A stretch of 64,000 nt of DNA from Brevundimonas sp. (GCF_004210735.1 NZ_SDZL01000021.1:1-64000), one strand, 5' to 3'. Counted from the stretch's first letter, positions 8,956 to 19,345 are shown. Translations and numbers: made by a program. The notes: generated by a model not told the origin, from the sequence alone.

Positions 8956-10329
8956 ATGGCTCGTGACGGCGCACTTTATGTCTGTAACGCCTGTGGCGCG
9001 GTCCACAGCAAATGGTCCGGGCAATGCTCGGGCTGCCAGTCTTGGAATTCGCTGGTCGAGGAGAGCAAGGCCGCGCCCCCCGGGGCGATGAAGCCCGTTT
9101 CGACCGCGCGCAGCCGGGGCCTTCTGTTCGAAACCTTGCAGTCAGACACGCCCGAGCCCCCGCGCATCGTCACCGGCGTGACCGAGTTCGACCGGGTATG
9201 CGGCGGCGGGGTGGTGCCCGGTTCGGCGATCCTGCTGGGAGGCGACCCCGGCGTCGGCAAGTCGACGCTGCTGCTGGAAGTCACGGCCAAGGCGGCCCTG
9301 CGCGGGGCGCGCGTCGCCTATCTGTCGGGCGAAGAGGCGGTGGAGCAGATCCGCGCCCGGGCCAAGCGGATGGGCGTCGCCGACGCCCCGGTCAGCCTGG
9401 CCTCGGCCACCGCGCTGCGCGAAATCCTGACGACGTTGAAGCGCGACAGGTTCGACATCGTCATCATCGATTCCATCCAGACGCTGTGGAGCGACGCGCA
9501 CGAGGCGGGGCCGGGTTCGGTCACCCAAGTGCGGGCGTGCGCCGCCGAACTGGTTCGCCTGGCCAAGAACGGCGGACCGGCCGTGGTGCTGGTCGGTCAC
9601 GTCACCAAGGACGGCCAGATCGCCGGGCCGCGCGTGGTCGAACACATGGTGGACGCGGTGCTCAGCTTTGAAGGCGAGCGCGGCTATCCGTTCCGCATCC
9701 TGCGCGCGGGCAAGAACCGTTTCGGCGCCACGGACGAGATCGGCGTCTTTGAAATGGGCGACAGCGGCCTGCGCGAGGTGGCCAATCCGTCCGCCCTGTT
9801 CCTGGGCGAGGGCAAGGAGCGCGCGCCGGGCGCGGCCGTCTTTGCGGGCATTGAGGGATCACGTCCCGTTCTTGTGGAAATTCAGGCTCTTGTCGCACCA
9901 TCCGCATACGGTACGCCAAGACGAGCAGTCGTCGGTTGGGACTCCGGACGACTGGCCATGCTGCTGGCGGTGCTGGAGGCGCGGTGCGGACTGGGGTTCG
10001 GCGACCGGGACGTCTATCTGAACGTCGCGGGCGGGCTGCGCATCAATGAGCCGGCGGCGGATCTGGCGGCGGCGGCGGCCCTGATCAGCTCGGCCACCGA
10101 CATGCCCCTGCCCCAGGGCTGCGTCGTGTTCGGCGAGATCGGCCTGTCGGGCGAGGTCCGGGCCGTCGGCCGGGCCGAGGCGCGGCTGCGCGAGGCCCAG
10201 AAGCTGGGCTTTGACCACGCCCTGACCCCACCGCTCAACGTCAAGGAATCGGGCGTGCGCATGACCCCCGTCAATCGCGTGACCGAGGCAGTCGATAGAA
10301 TCTCGCAAAACCGCTACGGTGGCGGCTGA
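8956..10329 (+). CDS. radA: DNA repair protein RadA
   Basis: N-terminal C4 zinc motif YVCNACGAVHSKWSGQCSGCQSWN, Walker A GGDPGVGKSTLL, KNRFG, Lon-like C-terminal domain. Confidence 0.96.
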   Translation: MARDGALYVCNACGAVHSKWSGQCSGCQSWNSLVEESKAAPPGAMKPVSTARSRGLLFETLQSDTPEPPRIVTGVTEFDRVCGGGVVPGSAILLGGDPGVGKSTLLLEVTAKAALRGARVAYLSGEEAVEQIRARAKRMGVADAPVSLASATALREILTTLKRDRFDIVIIDSIQTLWSDAHEAGPGSVTQVRACAAELVRLAKNGGPAVVLVGHVTKDGQIAGPRVVEHMVDAVLSFEGERGYPFRILRAGKNRFGATDEIGVFEMGDSGLREVANPSALFLGEGKERAPGAAVFAGIEGSRPVLVEIQALVAPSAYGTPRRAVVGWDSGRLAMLLAVLEARCGLGFGDRDVYLNVAGGLRINEPAADLAAAAALISSATDMPLPQGCVVFGEIGLSGEVRAVGRAEARLREAQKLGFDHALTPPLNVKESGVRMTPVNRVTEAVDRISQNRYGGG

Positions 10330-10957
10330 CGTCCCTTTCGCCTTGAAGGATCACCCCCGCGTGACCGGCTACGACGCCTTCGCCATTCTGGTCATTCTGG
10401 CCTCCGCCGCCGCCGGCTTCGTGCGCGGCGGGGTGCGCGAACTGATCACCCTGTTCAGCTTCATCCTGGCGGCGTTCGTCGCGCTGATCGCGCTGCCGCT
10501 GACGGCGCCGTTGGGCCGGTCGCTGATCGATCCGGATTGGGCCGGCACCATCTTCGCGGCGATCCTGAGCTTCCTGCTGATCTATTTCGGCATCCGCATC
10601 TTCGGCTCGACCCTGTCGAAGCGGGCTCAGGCGCATCCGCATCTGGGCGGGGTGGACCGGTTCTTCGGGGCTTTCGTCGGCGCCGGGCGCGCGCTGGTGC
10701 TGATCGGGGCGGTGCACCTGGTCATCGCGGCGGCCATGCCGGGCGAAAAGACCCCGCGCTGGCTGACCGAAGCGGCCCTGTACAAGGTCAGCGCGGTCTC
10801 GGCCCGAACCATCCAGATCGTCCTGCCCGGCATCGGCAAGGGCGCCGACGCCTTGTCACCCGTGGTCGATTCCTCCGTACGGAAAGGGTTTTCGGACGAG
10901 GAAGCCTTGCCCCGGACGCAATCCGGGACTACCTCGCCGGGCGCTGCCCCCGAGTAG
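10319..10957 (+). CDS. CvpA family protein
   Basis: YDAFAILVILASAAAGFVRGGVRELITLFSF; multiple TM; directly upstream of purF. Confidence 0.88.
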   Translation: MAADVPFALKDHPRVTGYDAFAILVILASAAAGFVRGGVRELITLFSFILAAFVALIALPLTAPLGRSLIDPDWAGTIFAAILSFLLIYFGIRIFGSTLSKRAQAHPHLGGVDRFFGAFVGAGRALVLIGAVHLVIAAAMPGEKTPRWLTEAALYKVSAVSARTIQIVLPGIGKGADALSPVVDSSVRKGFSDEEALPRTQSGTTSPGAAPE

Positions 10958-10983
10958 ATTTCAGCCGGTCATCGGAGCCCGCG

Positions 10984-12489
10984 ATGCGCCACCATATCGC
11001 CGAACCCGTCATCCACCGCGAACACTGGCGCGAGCCGGAGGACGATCAGCTGCGGCTGGAGTGCGGCGTCTGTGGCGTCTGGGGCGCACCTGAGAACGAG
11101 GCCTCGTCCATCGTGGCGCTGGGCCTGCATGCGCTGCAGCACCGGGGTCAGGAAGCCTGCGGCATCGCCAGCGTCAGCGACGACCGTTTCCACACCGAGC
11201 GCCACCAGGGCCTGGTGGGCGAAGCGTTCGGCAACGCCGAGCTGACCACGCGCCTGCCCGGCGGCGCCGCTGTCGGCCACACCCGCTATTCCACAGCCGG
11301 CGGCAGCTTCCTGCGCAACATCCAGCCGATGTTCGCCGACCTGGATCAGGGCGGTATCGCCATCGCCCACAACGGCAACCTGACCAATTTCAAATACCTG
11401 CACGCGCAACTTGTCTCGGAAGGCGCGATTTTCCAGTCTACCTCGGACTCCGAGGCCATCCTTCACCTGATCGCCCGCAGCCGTAAGGCCAAGATCATCG
11501 ATCGGTTCATTGACGCCCTGGGCCGGATCGAGGGCGGCTACGCCCTGGTCGCCCAGACCCGCTTCAAGATGATCGGCGCCCGCGATCCGCTGGGCATCCG
11601 CCCGCTGGTGCTGGGCAAGGTCGGCGAGGCGTGGGTGCTGGCGTCGGAAACCTGTGCGCTGGACACCATCGGCGCCACCTTCATTCGCGATGTCGAACAC
11701 GGCGAGGTCGTGGTGATCGACGAGGAAGGCCTGACCTCGCTCAAGCCCTTCCCGCAGAAGGCCGCCCGCCCCTGTCTGTTCGAATACGTCTATTTCGCCC
11801 GCCCCGACAGTGTGGTGAACGGCCGCTCGGTCTACAACGTCCGCAAGGAAATGGGTCGCCATCTGGCGCGCGAACACGCGGTCGAGGCCGATGTCGTCGT
11901 GCCGGTGCCCGATTCCGGCGTGCCGGCGGCGCTGGGTTACGCCCAGGAAAGCGGCATCCCCTACGAAATGGGCATCATCCGCAGCCACTATCTGGGCCGC
12001 ACCTTCATCCAGCCCAGCCAGGGCGCCCGGCAAAAAGGCGTGCGCATGAAGCACAGCCCCAACCGCGCCGCGCTGGAGGGCAAGCGTGTGGTGCTGATCG
12101 ACGATTCCATCGTGCGCGGCACCACCTCGCTGAAGCTGGTCCGCGCCGTGCGCGCGGCGGGCGCGAAAGAGGTTCACCTGCGCTCGGCCAGCCCGCAGAT
12201 CCTGTTCCCCGACTTCTACGGCATCGATATGCCGGAGCGGACGCAGCTGATGGCCGCCACCCACACGATGGACGAGATGCGCGCCATCCTGGAAGTCGAT
12301 TCGCTAGGCTTCCTGTCGATCGACGGCCTGTATGACGCCATGGGCGTGGGCCCGCGCGACACGGCCAATCCGCAGTTCACGGACCACTATTTCACCGGGG
12401 ACTATCCGACCCGGCTGCTGGACCGCGAAATCGAGGAAGGCGGCCGTGACGCCAAGGGTCGGCAACTTTCCTTGCTGGTGAGCGCTTAG
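10984..12489 (+). CDS. purF: Amidophosphoribosyltransferase
   Basis: ECGVCGVWG nucleophile Cys region, VGHTRYSTAG, VVLIDDSIVRGTTS PRPP loop; ATG at 10984. Confidence 0.97.
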   Translation: MRHHIAEPVIHREHWREPEDDQLRLECGVCGVWGAPENEASSIVALGLHALQHRGQEACGIASVSDDRFHTERHQGLVGEAFGNAELTTRLPGGAAVGHTRYSTAGGSFLRNIQPMFADLDQGGIAIAHNGNLTNFKYLHAQLVSEGAIFQSTSDSEAILHLIARSRKAKIIDRFIDALGRIEGGYALVAQTRFKMIGARDPLGIRPLVLGKVGEAWVLASETCALDTIGATFIRDVEHGEVVVIDEEGLTSLKPFPQKAARPCLFEYVYFARPDSVVNGRSVYNVRKEMGRHLAREHAVEADVVVPVPDSGVPAALGYAQESGIPYEMGIIRSHYLGRTFIQPSQGARQKGVRMKHSPNRAALEGKRVVLIDDSIVRGTTSLKLVRAVRAAGAKEVHLRSASPQILFPDFYGIDMPERTQLMAATHTMDEMRAILEVDSLGFLSIDGLYDAMGVGPRDTANPQFTDHYFTGDYPTRLLDREIEEGGRDAKGRQLSLLVSA

Positions 12490-12495
12490 GGCTTG

Positions 12496-12837
12496 ATGAT
12501 CCAGCTCGGCTATTTCACCCTCGACACCCCCGACATAGAGAAGGCGCGCGCCTTCTATTCGGCCCTGTTCGGTTGGCGCTTTGACGACGCGTCCTCGCAT
12601 CCGACCTATGCCCATGTCGCCGACAGCGCGCCGGCGTTCGGCATCTGCAAGGGCGAGCGCGTCGATTTTCCGCACCTGTATTTCCGCGTGCCGGACATCC
12701 ACGACGCGTGCCGGCGCGTGACCGAGCTGGGCGGCAAGGCCGCCATCCCCGCCGAAAGCGCATCGGGTCTGAGCGCCGTCGTCAGCGACGATCAGGGCGT
12801 CAGCTTCAGCCTGTGGCAACCCGCGCAGGGTCTCTGA
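12496..12837 (+). CDS. VOC (glyoxalase/bleomycin resistance) family protein
   Basis: IQLGYFTLDTPDIEKARAFYSALFGW...GVSFSLWQP. Confidence 0.8.
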   Translation: MIQLGYFTLDTPDIEKARAFYSALFGWRFDDASSHPTYAHVADSAPAFGICKGERVDFPHLYFRVPDIHDACRRVTELGGKAAIPAESASGLSAVVSDDQGVSFSLWQPAQGL

Positions 12838-12882
12838 CCGCGTCAGCCTTTCGCCGATGATGAGGGCGCGCTATCAGGCGCC

Positions 12883-13641
12883 ATGTCCGACACCTCCCTC
12901 CCCCTCAAGGATCGTATCGCCCTGGTCGTAGGGGCGTCGCGCGGCATTGGTTACGAAAGCGCGCTGGCGCTGGCCAAGGCCGGCGCCCACGTCGTCGCCA
13001 CCGCTCGCACGCAGGGCGGGCTGGAGGAACTGGACGACGCCATATTCGCCGCCACCGGCCAGCACGCGACCCTGGTCCCGTTCGATCTGGTGGACGGTGG
13101 CGCTATCGACCGACTGGGCGGCGCCATCTTCGAGCGCTTCGGCAAGCTGGACATCTGGGTGCAGGCGGCCGCCACCATGGGGCCGTCGGGCCTGACGCCG
13201 GTCGCCCATGCCGAACCGCGCGAGTTCGCCAAGGTCGAGAAGGTCAATTTCACCGGCGTCTATCGCCTGATCCGCTCGCTGGAGCCGCTGCTGCGGGCCT
13301 CGGACGCGGGCCGGGCCATCCATCTGACCAGCAGCGTCGCCACGGCGCCCCGCGCCTTCTGGGGCATGTATGCGGCGACCAAGGCGGGCGCCGAGGCGCT
13401 GGTCAAATGCTGGGCGGACGAGATCGAGTCGACGCCGATCCGTGCGACTGTGGTCAACCCCGGCCGAATGCGCACCCAGATGCGGGCCCAGGCCTTCCCG
13501 GGCGAAGACCCGATGGATGTGCCCCACCCGTCCGAAATCGGCCCGCTGATCGTCGAATTGGCGCGCCCTGACCTGACTCCGCCGCTGACGATCAACTTCA
13601 AGGACTGGAAGCACGGGCCGTCGGCCAGCGCCCTGATCTGA
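12883..13641 (+). CDS. SDR family short-chain dehydrogenase
   Basis: VVGASRGIGYESALALAKAGA nucleotide-binding motif, YAATKAG active-site motif. Confidence 0.9.
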   Translation: MSDTSLPLKDRIALVVGASRGIGYESALALAKAGAHVVATARTQGGLEELDDAIFAATGQHATLVPFDLVDGGAIDRLGGAIFERFGKLDIWVQAAATMGPSGLTPVAHAEPREFAKVEKVNFTGVYRLIRSLEPLLRASDAGRAIHLTSSVATAPRAFWGMYAATKAGAEALVKCWADEIESTPIRATVVNPGRMRTQMRAQAFPGEDPMDVPHPSEIGPLIVELARPDLTPPLTINFKDWKHGPSASALI

Positions 13642-13731
13642 TCGCACACTGATCGCAGCCGCGGAATGACGACTTGCGCCGCCGCTTCCACCGCGCGACG
13701 CAGGGACGAACGCTCATACAGGCAGGCGCGC

Positions 13732-14181
13732 ATGGCCCCGGACACCGTCATCATCCCCATCAGCGACGATCTGGTCGCCCATGCCGACTGGCTGGCGGCC
13801 AGCGAACAACTGCATCGGCAGCTACGGCCCGATCTGCCTTCGGCCTATGCCGACTACATGCGCCAGATGTTCGCCGAGGGCGCGGAGATGGCCGTGGCGG
13901 CGGAGGGCGACAAGGTGCGCGCGGTCGCCGTCTATCACGCGCGATTGACGACGTTCCACGGGCGGCGCTTCTACATCGACGATCTGGTCGCGGACGAGGC
14001 CGAGCGGTCGCGTGGGTTCGGCGGACAACTGCTGGACTGGTGCGAGGTACGAGCGCGTGAGCGCGGCTGTGCTGCGCTGGACCTGGAATCCGGCGTGCAA
14101 CGCCAGCGCGCGCACCGCTTCTATTTCCGACGCAACCTGGTGATCCACACCTTGGGCTTCACCAAGGACCTGACCATCTAG
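13732..14181 (+). CDS. GNAT family N-acetyltransferase
   Basis: FYIDDLVADEAERSRGFGGQLLDWCEVRARERGCAALDLESG. Confidence 0.85.
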   Translation: MAPDTVIIPISDDLVAHADWLAASEQLHRQLRPDLPSAYADYMRQMFAEGAEMAVAAEGDKVRAVAVYHARLTTFHGRRFYIDDLVADEAERSRGFGGQLLDWCEVRARERGCAALDLESGVQRQRAHRFYFRRNLVIHTLGFTKDLTI

Positions 14182-14609
14182 GGCGCTGCGATCGGTTCCG
14201 GCAGGATCGGCGGGGTGGAATCGGCGAAGGTCAGGTAGTCGGTCCAGATGTCGTGGGTGCGTTGTCGTGTGAGCTCGATGCGGCAACCCAGACCCATCAC
14301 GGTGCGGATCGTGCCGCCCTTCCACCGGTCATACACGCCCCGGCAGCGGATATCGGCATAGGCGGCCCAGGCGCTCTGGCTCGCGTCCAGCCAGGCGGGG
14401 CCGAAACCGGGTTCGCCAGTGGTCCCTGCCATATCTTCGTCCAGACGCGCGTGCGCCGCCGCCAGATAGCGGTCCATCCGCGCCTCTTCCCGCGCCAGGT
14501 CCCGAGCGGCGCAGGCGTTGATTTCCTGCGTGTTCGCGGCGCGATCACAATCGACGTCGGCCGCGACCGGGGTCTGGAGGACCAGGGCGATGAACAGCGT
14601 GGCGATCAT
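14178..14609 (-). CDS. Lysozyme-inhibitor LprI-like (DUF1311) protein
   Basis: Signal peptide; DCDRAANTQEINACAARDLAREEARMDRYLAAA...SQSAWAAYADIRC. Confidence 0.8.
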   Translation of the reverse strand: MIATLFIALVLQTPVAADVDCDRAANTQEINACAARDLAREEARMDRYLAAAHARLDEDMAGTTGEPGFGPAWLDASQSAWAAYADIRCRGVYDRWKGGTIRTVMGLGCRIELTRQRTHDIWTDYLTFADSTPPILPEPIAAP

Positions 14610-14630
14610 GATGCGTCCTCGCAGGAAGAC

Positions 14631-16259
14631 TTAGCGCTTGGGACCGCTCTTCTGGCCCGTGCGGATGCGGCCGGAACGCGAAACCTGACGGGCCCCGCCC
14701 CGCGCGCCCTTCTGGATCGCGACGCTGGACCCGGCCTTTTTCGACGCGCTGGCCTTCAGGCCGCCCAAGGGTTTGATCTTGGGTTTGAAGCCGGACTTCG
14801 TCTTCTGCTCCAGCGCCTTACCCGGCAGATTCGACAGCTTTTCGGCCGCCTTCTCCGCCTTTTGCACGCGGCGCGGCGCGGTCTTGGCAGCCCCTTGGAA
14901 GCGTTCGGGGCCCGACTTGGCGCCGCCCTCGACATAGGGGTTGGCCGAGCCCGCCTTGACCGTCAGCCGGATCGGCGTGCCAGGCAGGTCGAAGCTCTCG
15001 CGCAGCGAGTTGATCAGATAGCGCTTGTAATGCTCGGGCATGTCCCCCGCGCGGCTGGCCATCAGCACGAAGGTAGGCGGGCGGGCCTTGGTCTGGGCCA
15101 TGTATTTCGGCTTCACCCGCTTGCCGTCGACGGCGGGCGGCGGGTGCCGCTGGGTCGCCATGGACAGCCAGGTGTTCAGATCCTTGGTCTTCACCTTCAC
15201 GGACCAGGTGTCATAGGCCTTGATGATCGCCGGCATCAGGCGATCGACGCCGCGTCCGTTGTGCGAGGACAGGGCGACGAAGGGCGAGCCCTTCAACTGC
15301 GGCAGCTTGTTCTCGGCCAGGGATTTCAGCTCGGCCATGCGAGCCTGGGGCTCGTCCTCAAGGTCCCATTTGGACGCGACATAGACCAGGGCTCGGCCTT
15401 CCCGCTCGACCAGGTCGGCCAGCTGCAGGTCCTGGGTGTCGAAGGCGTCGTCCTTGTCCATCACCAGGACGACGATCTCGGCGAAGGTGATGGCACGGAT
15501 GGTGTCGGCAACCGACAGCTTTTCCAGCTTCTCGTTGACGCGGGCCTTGCGACGCATGCCGGCGGTGTCGACGAAGCGGATGGCGCGACCTTCGTATTCC
15601 CAGTCGACGGAGATGGAGTCGCGGGTGATGCCGGCTTCGGGGCCGGTCAGCAGGCGATCCTCGCCCAGCAGACGGTTCACCAGCGTCGACTTGCCCGCAT
15701 TGGGGCGGCCGATGATGGCGATGCGGATGGGTTTGTCCGGCTCGTCGATTTCCTCGACGAAGATGTCAGCAGAGGCGGCGACCAGGGCCGCGTACAAATC
15801 CGCCATGCCCTCGCCGTGCTCGGCCGAGATGGCGACCGGCTCGCCGAAGCCCAGGGCATGGGCCTCGCCCACGCCGCCGCCGCTTTCGCGGCTTTCGGAC
15901 TTGTTGGCCAGCAGGATGATCGGCTTGTGCACCTTGCGCAGGCGCTCGGCGAAGATGCGGTCCAGCGAGGTCACGCCCTCGCGGGCGTCCATCATGAACA
16001 TGACCACTTCGGCGTCATCCAGCGCGGCCTCGGTCTGTTCGCGCATGCGGGATTCAAGGCTGTCGTCGGTGACGTCCTCGTAGCCCGCGGTGTCGATCAG
16101 CGTCAGGTCCATGTCGCCGATATTGCCGTCGGCATAGCGACGGTCACGGGTCACGCCCGGGCGATCATCGACCAGCGCAAGACGCTTGCCGACAAGGCGG
16201 TTGAACAGAGTCGACTTGCCCACATTGGGGCGGCCGACGATGGCGACCTTCAAAGCCAT
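14631..16259 (-). CDS. der: Ribosome biogenesis GTPase Der
   Basis: Two GTPase domains: GRPNVGKSTLFNRL and GRPNAGKSTLVNRLLGEDR; KH-like C-terminus. Confidence 0.96.
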   Translation of the reverse strand: MALKVAIVGRPNVGKSTLFNRLVGKRLALVDDRPGVTRDRRYADGNIGDMDLTLIDTAGYEDVTDDSLESRMREQTEAALDDAEVVMFMMDAREGVTSLDRIFAERLRKVHKPIILLANKSESRESGGGVGEAHALGFGEPVAISAEHGEGMADLYAALVAASADIFVEEIDEPDKPIRIAIIGRPNAGKSTLVNRLLGEDRLLTGPEAGITRDSISVDWEYEGRAIRFVDTAGMRRKARVNEKLEKLSVADTIRAITFAEIVVLVMDKDDAFDTQDLQLADLVEREGRALVYVASKWDLEDEPQARMAELKSLAENKLPQLKGSPFVALSSHNGRGVDRLMPAIIKAYDTWSVKVKTKDLNTWLSMATQRHPPPAVDGKRVKPKYMAQTKARPPTFVLMASRAGDMPEHYKRYLINSLRESFDLPGTPIRLTVKAGSANPYVEGGAKSGPERFQGAAKTAPRRVQKAEKAAEKLSNLPGKALEQKTKSGFKPKIKPLGGLKASASKKAGSSVAIQKGARGGARQVSRSGRIRTGQKSGPKR

Positions 16260-16280
16260 GGCGTCAGCCTTTTACTCGGG

Positions 16281-17657
16281 TCAGCGAATGCTGACGAGCT
16301 CCCCGTTATCGGTCAGGACGTACAGCGCGCCGTTGTAGGCGGCCGGGGCGATATAGGCGGGCGCGCCCAGCTTGATCGTCGACTGGGCGGCGCCCGTCTT
16401 GGGATCGAAGGCGACGGCTTCGCCGTACGAGTTGACCAGGATCAGGCGGTTGGACGCCAGGATCGGGCCGGACCAGATCGGCGTGACCTCGCGGTCGAAG
16501 AAGCCCAGGAAGCCGCCTTCCTTGCGCGCACGCCCTTCGTTCAGATCGCGGGTCCAGTAGACCTGGCCGTTGTCACGGCTGACCGTGGTCAGCTCGCCGT
16601 TCTTGGACACGACATACACCACGTCACCGGCCGGCAGCGGTGCATTGACGCCGGCGATGGGCAGTTGCCACTTGGGCTGACCCGAGCGCACTTCCAGTGC
16701 GGACATGACGCCCGAGTGGCTGATGGCGTAGACGAAACCGCGGCTGACGACCGGACGCCCGGCGATGTCGCGGATTTCCGACAGGGCGCTGGTGCGGCTG
16801 GTGCGGGACAGGACCTGCTGCCAGACGGCCTGGCCATTGGTCGCGCGCAGGGCGACGACCTCACCCGACGAGAATGGCGCGATCACCGTGTCGCCGGTCA
16901 CCGCAGGGCTGGAGGCCCGCAGCACGCGCGCGGTTTCCGGCAGGCCGCGATAGGACCAGGCCTGCTGGCCGTTGGCGGTGTTGAAGGCGATCATCTGGTT
17001 GTCGACGTCGATGGCGTAGACGCGCCCGGCCTGAACCGTCGGCGCGCCGTGCAACGGCACGTCCACGGCCTGGGACCAGACCACGGCGCCGGTGGCGGCG
17101 TCCAGCGCGGTCATGACGCGATAGCCCGAGGTGACGAAGACCTTGCCCTCGCCCACGGCCACGCCGCCGCCGAAACCGGCGCGCTCGCGCCCCTCGGGAC
17201 GGACATTGACCTGCCACAGGATCTGGCCGGTGCCGGCGTCGACCGCCGAAACGGTGGATTCACCGTCCAGCACGAAGACCCGATTGTCGGCGGCCACCAC
17301 CGGAGACGTGACCTGACGGGTGCGGGCCGAGCCCTCGCCGATCTTGCGCGTCCAGGCGACATTGAACGCAGGGGCCGCGATGACGTGTTCGATCGCGTTT
17401 TCGGCGTTACCGCCGGGTTGCGGCCAGGCCGTGACCGACTGAGGCCCCGGCAGGAAGAAGTCGCGGCCCGACAGGGCGGCCGAAGGGGCCAACTGCTGTT
17501 CGAACTCCAGCACCGAGATGCGTTGGCCGGCGCTGGCGGTCGCCTGGGCGTCGTCGCTGCGGCCCAGGCCGAACGGCAGGGCCCGGCGCACGGTGCCGCA
17601 TGAGGCGACGGTCATCGCCAGCCCGCAGGCCAAGGCGACTTTGAGCACTTTGTTCAT
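16281..17657 (-). CDS. bamB: Outer-membrane assembly lipoprotein BamB / PQQ-like beta-propeller
   Basis: Lipobox ...VASCGT; repeated AVDAGTGQILWQ / AATGAVVWSQ blades; adjacent to der. Confidence 0.88.
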   Translation of the reverse strand: MNKVLKVALACGLAMTVASCGTVRRALPFGLGRSDDAQATASAGQRISVLEFEQQLAPSAALSGRDFFLPGPQSVTAWPQPGGNAENAIEHVIAAPAFNVAWTRKIGEGSARTRQVTSPVVAADNRVFVLDGESTVSAVDAGTGQILWQVNVRPEGRERAGFGGGVAVGEGKVFVTSGYRVMTALDAATGAVVWSQAVDVPLHGAPTVQAGRVYAIDVDNQMIAFNTANGQQAWSYRGLPETARVLRASSPAVTGDTVIAPFSSGEVVALRATNGQAVWQQVLSRTSRTSALSEIRDIAGRPVVSRGFVYAISHSGVMSALEVRSGQPKWQLPIAGVNAPLPAGDVVYVVSKNGELTTVSRDNGQVYWTRDLNEGRARKEGGFLGFFDREVTPIWSGPILASNRLILVNSYGEAVAFDPKTGAAQSTIKLGAPAYIAPAAYNGALYVLTDNGELVSIR

Positions 17658-17680
17658 CGAGGAATTCCTGGCGACGATCG

Positions 17681-18430
17681 TCACGGGCGGGCTCCGGCGG
17701 CGGGCGCGGCGGCCGGGGCTGCGGTGCGGGCCGGCGCGGCAGGCAGGGCCGCCTGGGCCTTGAGGATGGCCGGCAGGGCTGCGGCGGTGCCCGAGTCGAT
17801 CGCCTCGATCGCGGCCTGGGCGCGCTGACGCACCTGATCCGGCACGTCCTGACCCAGTTGCAGTTGCACCAGCACCGAACGCGCCTCGGCGGTCTTGCCG
17901 TGCTGCAGACGGGCCATGGCCTGGGCTTCCTGGGCGAAGGCGCGCAGCGGGCGCTTTTCGCCGACCAGCGGCTCAAGGCGCTTTTCGATATCCGGCAGGG
18001 TCGCGGTGTCCATCAGCAGATAGACGGCCTTGAGCGCGGCGGGGTCGGACAGGATCGGATCGCGCGACGCCTTGGCGGCTTCGTCGAACAGGGCGACCGC
18101 CTCGGTGACCTTGTTCTGATCGACCGCCAGACCGGCGCGCTGCATCAGCGCCAGGGCCTTATAGGCGCCGCCGCCCTTTTCGGCGGCCTCGGCGAAGGCG
18201 GCCTCGGCGCCGGCGGCGTTGTTTGATTCGAGCGCTTCCAGCCCGCGATCATAGGCGACCGACGCCTGATCGGCGCGGCTGGTCTGCCACGACTGCCAGC
18301 CCCACCAGGCCAGGGCGGCGACCAGCGCAACCGCCAGAACGCCCGCCACGACGGGAAGCCAGGTACGGGCCAGGCGCCGGTATCGGTCGGAGCGAAGCTC
18401 CTCCTCGACCTGTTCGAAGACATCAACCAC
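17681..18430 (-). CDS. YfgM-like tetratricopeptide membrane protein
   Basis: MVDVFEQVEEELRSDRYRRLARTWLPVVAGVLAV one-TM N-terminus then Ala-rich TPR; der-bamB-yfgM synteny. Confidence 0.8.
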   Translation of the reverse strand: MVDVFEQVEEELRSDRYRRLARTWLPVVAGVLAVALVAALAWWGWQSWQTSRADQASVAYDRGLEALESNNAAGAEAAFAEAAEKGGGAYKALALMQRAGLAVDQNKVTEAVALFDEAAKASRDPILSDPAALKAVYLLMDTATLPDIEKRLEPLVGEKRPLRAFAQEAQAMARLQHGKTAEARSVLVQLQLGQDVPDQVRQRAQAAIEAIDSGTAAALPAILKAQAALPAAPARTAAPAAAPAAGARP

Positions 18431-18508
18431 GGAAACGTCGCCCCAAAAGCTCTGACAGCAAACCGGCGCGAACCCTAGAGGGTCGGCACGACGCCCGCAA
18501 CGCGGCCG

Positions 18509-19345
18509 TTACGGCGAAACCGGCTTTTTGGAGAAGTAGGTCTCGACTTCGGCAGGAAAACGGCGGGCGCGCACATCTTCGGCATAGGTTGAGACGGCCC
18601 GATCGATCTCGCCGCGCAGATCGGCGTATTTGCGGACGAATTTCGGCGTCCAGTCGAACAGGCCCAGCATGTCCGACACGACCAGTATCTGGCCGTCACA
18701 GGCTGCCGAGGCGCCGATGCCGATGGTAGGCTTGTCCACCGCTTGGGTGATTTCGCGCGCCAGACCCTCGGCCACGCCTTCGATAACGATGCAGAAGGCG
18801 CCGGCGTCGGCGGTGGCCCGGGCCTCGGCCAGGACGCGCTCGCGCTCGGCGTCGGTGCGGCCCTTGGCCTTGAACCCGCCCTCGACCAGGCTGGCCTGGG
18901 GCCGTAGGCCGATGTGGCCCATGACCGGGATGCCGCGCTGGACCAGATATTCGACGGTGGGCGCCAGCACGGCGCTGGTTTCCAGCTTCAACGCCTGGGC
19001 GCCGGTTTCCTGCATCACGCGAACGCAGTTGTCATAGGCGGCCTCGCGCCCGCCTTCATAAGAGCCGAAGGGCATGTCGACGACGACCATAGCGCGTTTG
19101 GCGCCGCGCATGACCGCCTGTCCGTGCAGGATCATCATGTCCAGCGTCACGCCGACGGTGTTGGGCAGGCCGTGGACCGCCATGCCCACGCTGTCGCCGA
19201 CCAGCAGCAGGTCGCAGTGGGCGTCCATGATCGCGGCGGTCGGGGCGTCATAGGCCGTAAGGCAGACGATCGGCTCCTGACCTTTCCGCGCCACGATATC
19301 GGGCACGGAGATTCGACGGACCGTCTCCTGCTTCTGGCTGGACAC
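18509..19345 (-). CDS. panB: 3-methyl-2-oxobutanoate hydroxymethyltransferase
   Basis: LTAYDAPTAAIMDAHCDLLLVGDSVGM..., GIGAS, GHIGLRPQ. Confidence 0.96.
   Translation of the reverse strand: MSSQKQETVRRISVPDIVARKGQEPIVCLTAYDAPTAAIMDAHCDLLLVGDSVGMAVHGLPNTVGVTLDMMILHGQAVMRGAKRAMVVVDMPFGSYEGGREAAYDNCVRVMQETGAQALKLETSAVLAPTVEYLVQRGIPVMGHIGLRPQASLVEGGFKAKGRTDAERERVLAEARATADAGAFCIVIEGVAEGLAREITQAVDKPTIGIGASAACDGQILVVSDMLGLFDWTPKFVRKYADLRGEIDRAVSTYAEDVRARRFPAEVETYFSKKPVSP

Noticed and set aside
11390-11460. Slightly lower-GC stretch in purF as another recombination scar
   Set aside because: Only a mild shift and no run of rare codons comparable to radA or ligA
14253-17603. 1116-aa plus-strand ORF across der and bamB
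   Set aside because: Antisense shadow of der/bamB; no domain-like sequence, composition typical of reversed GC-rich codons
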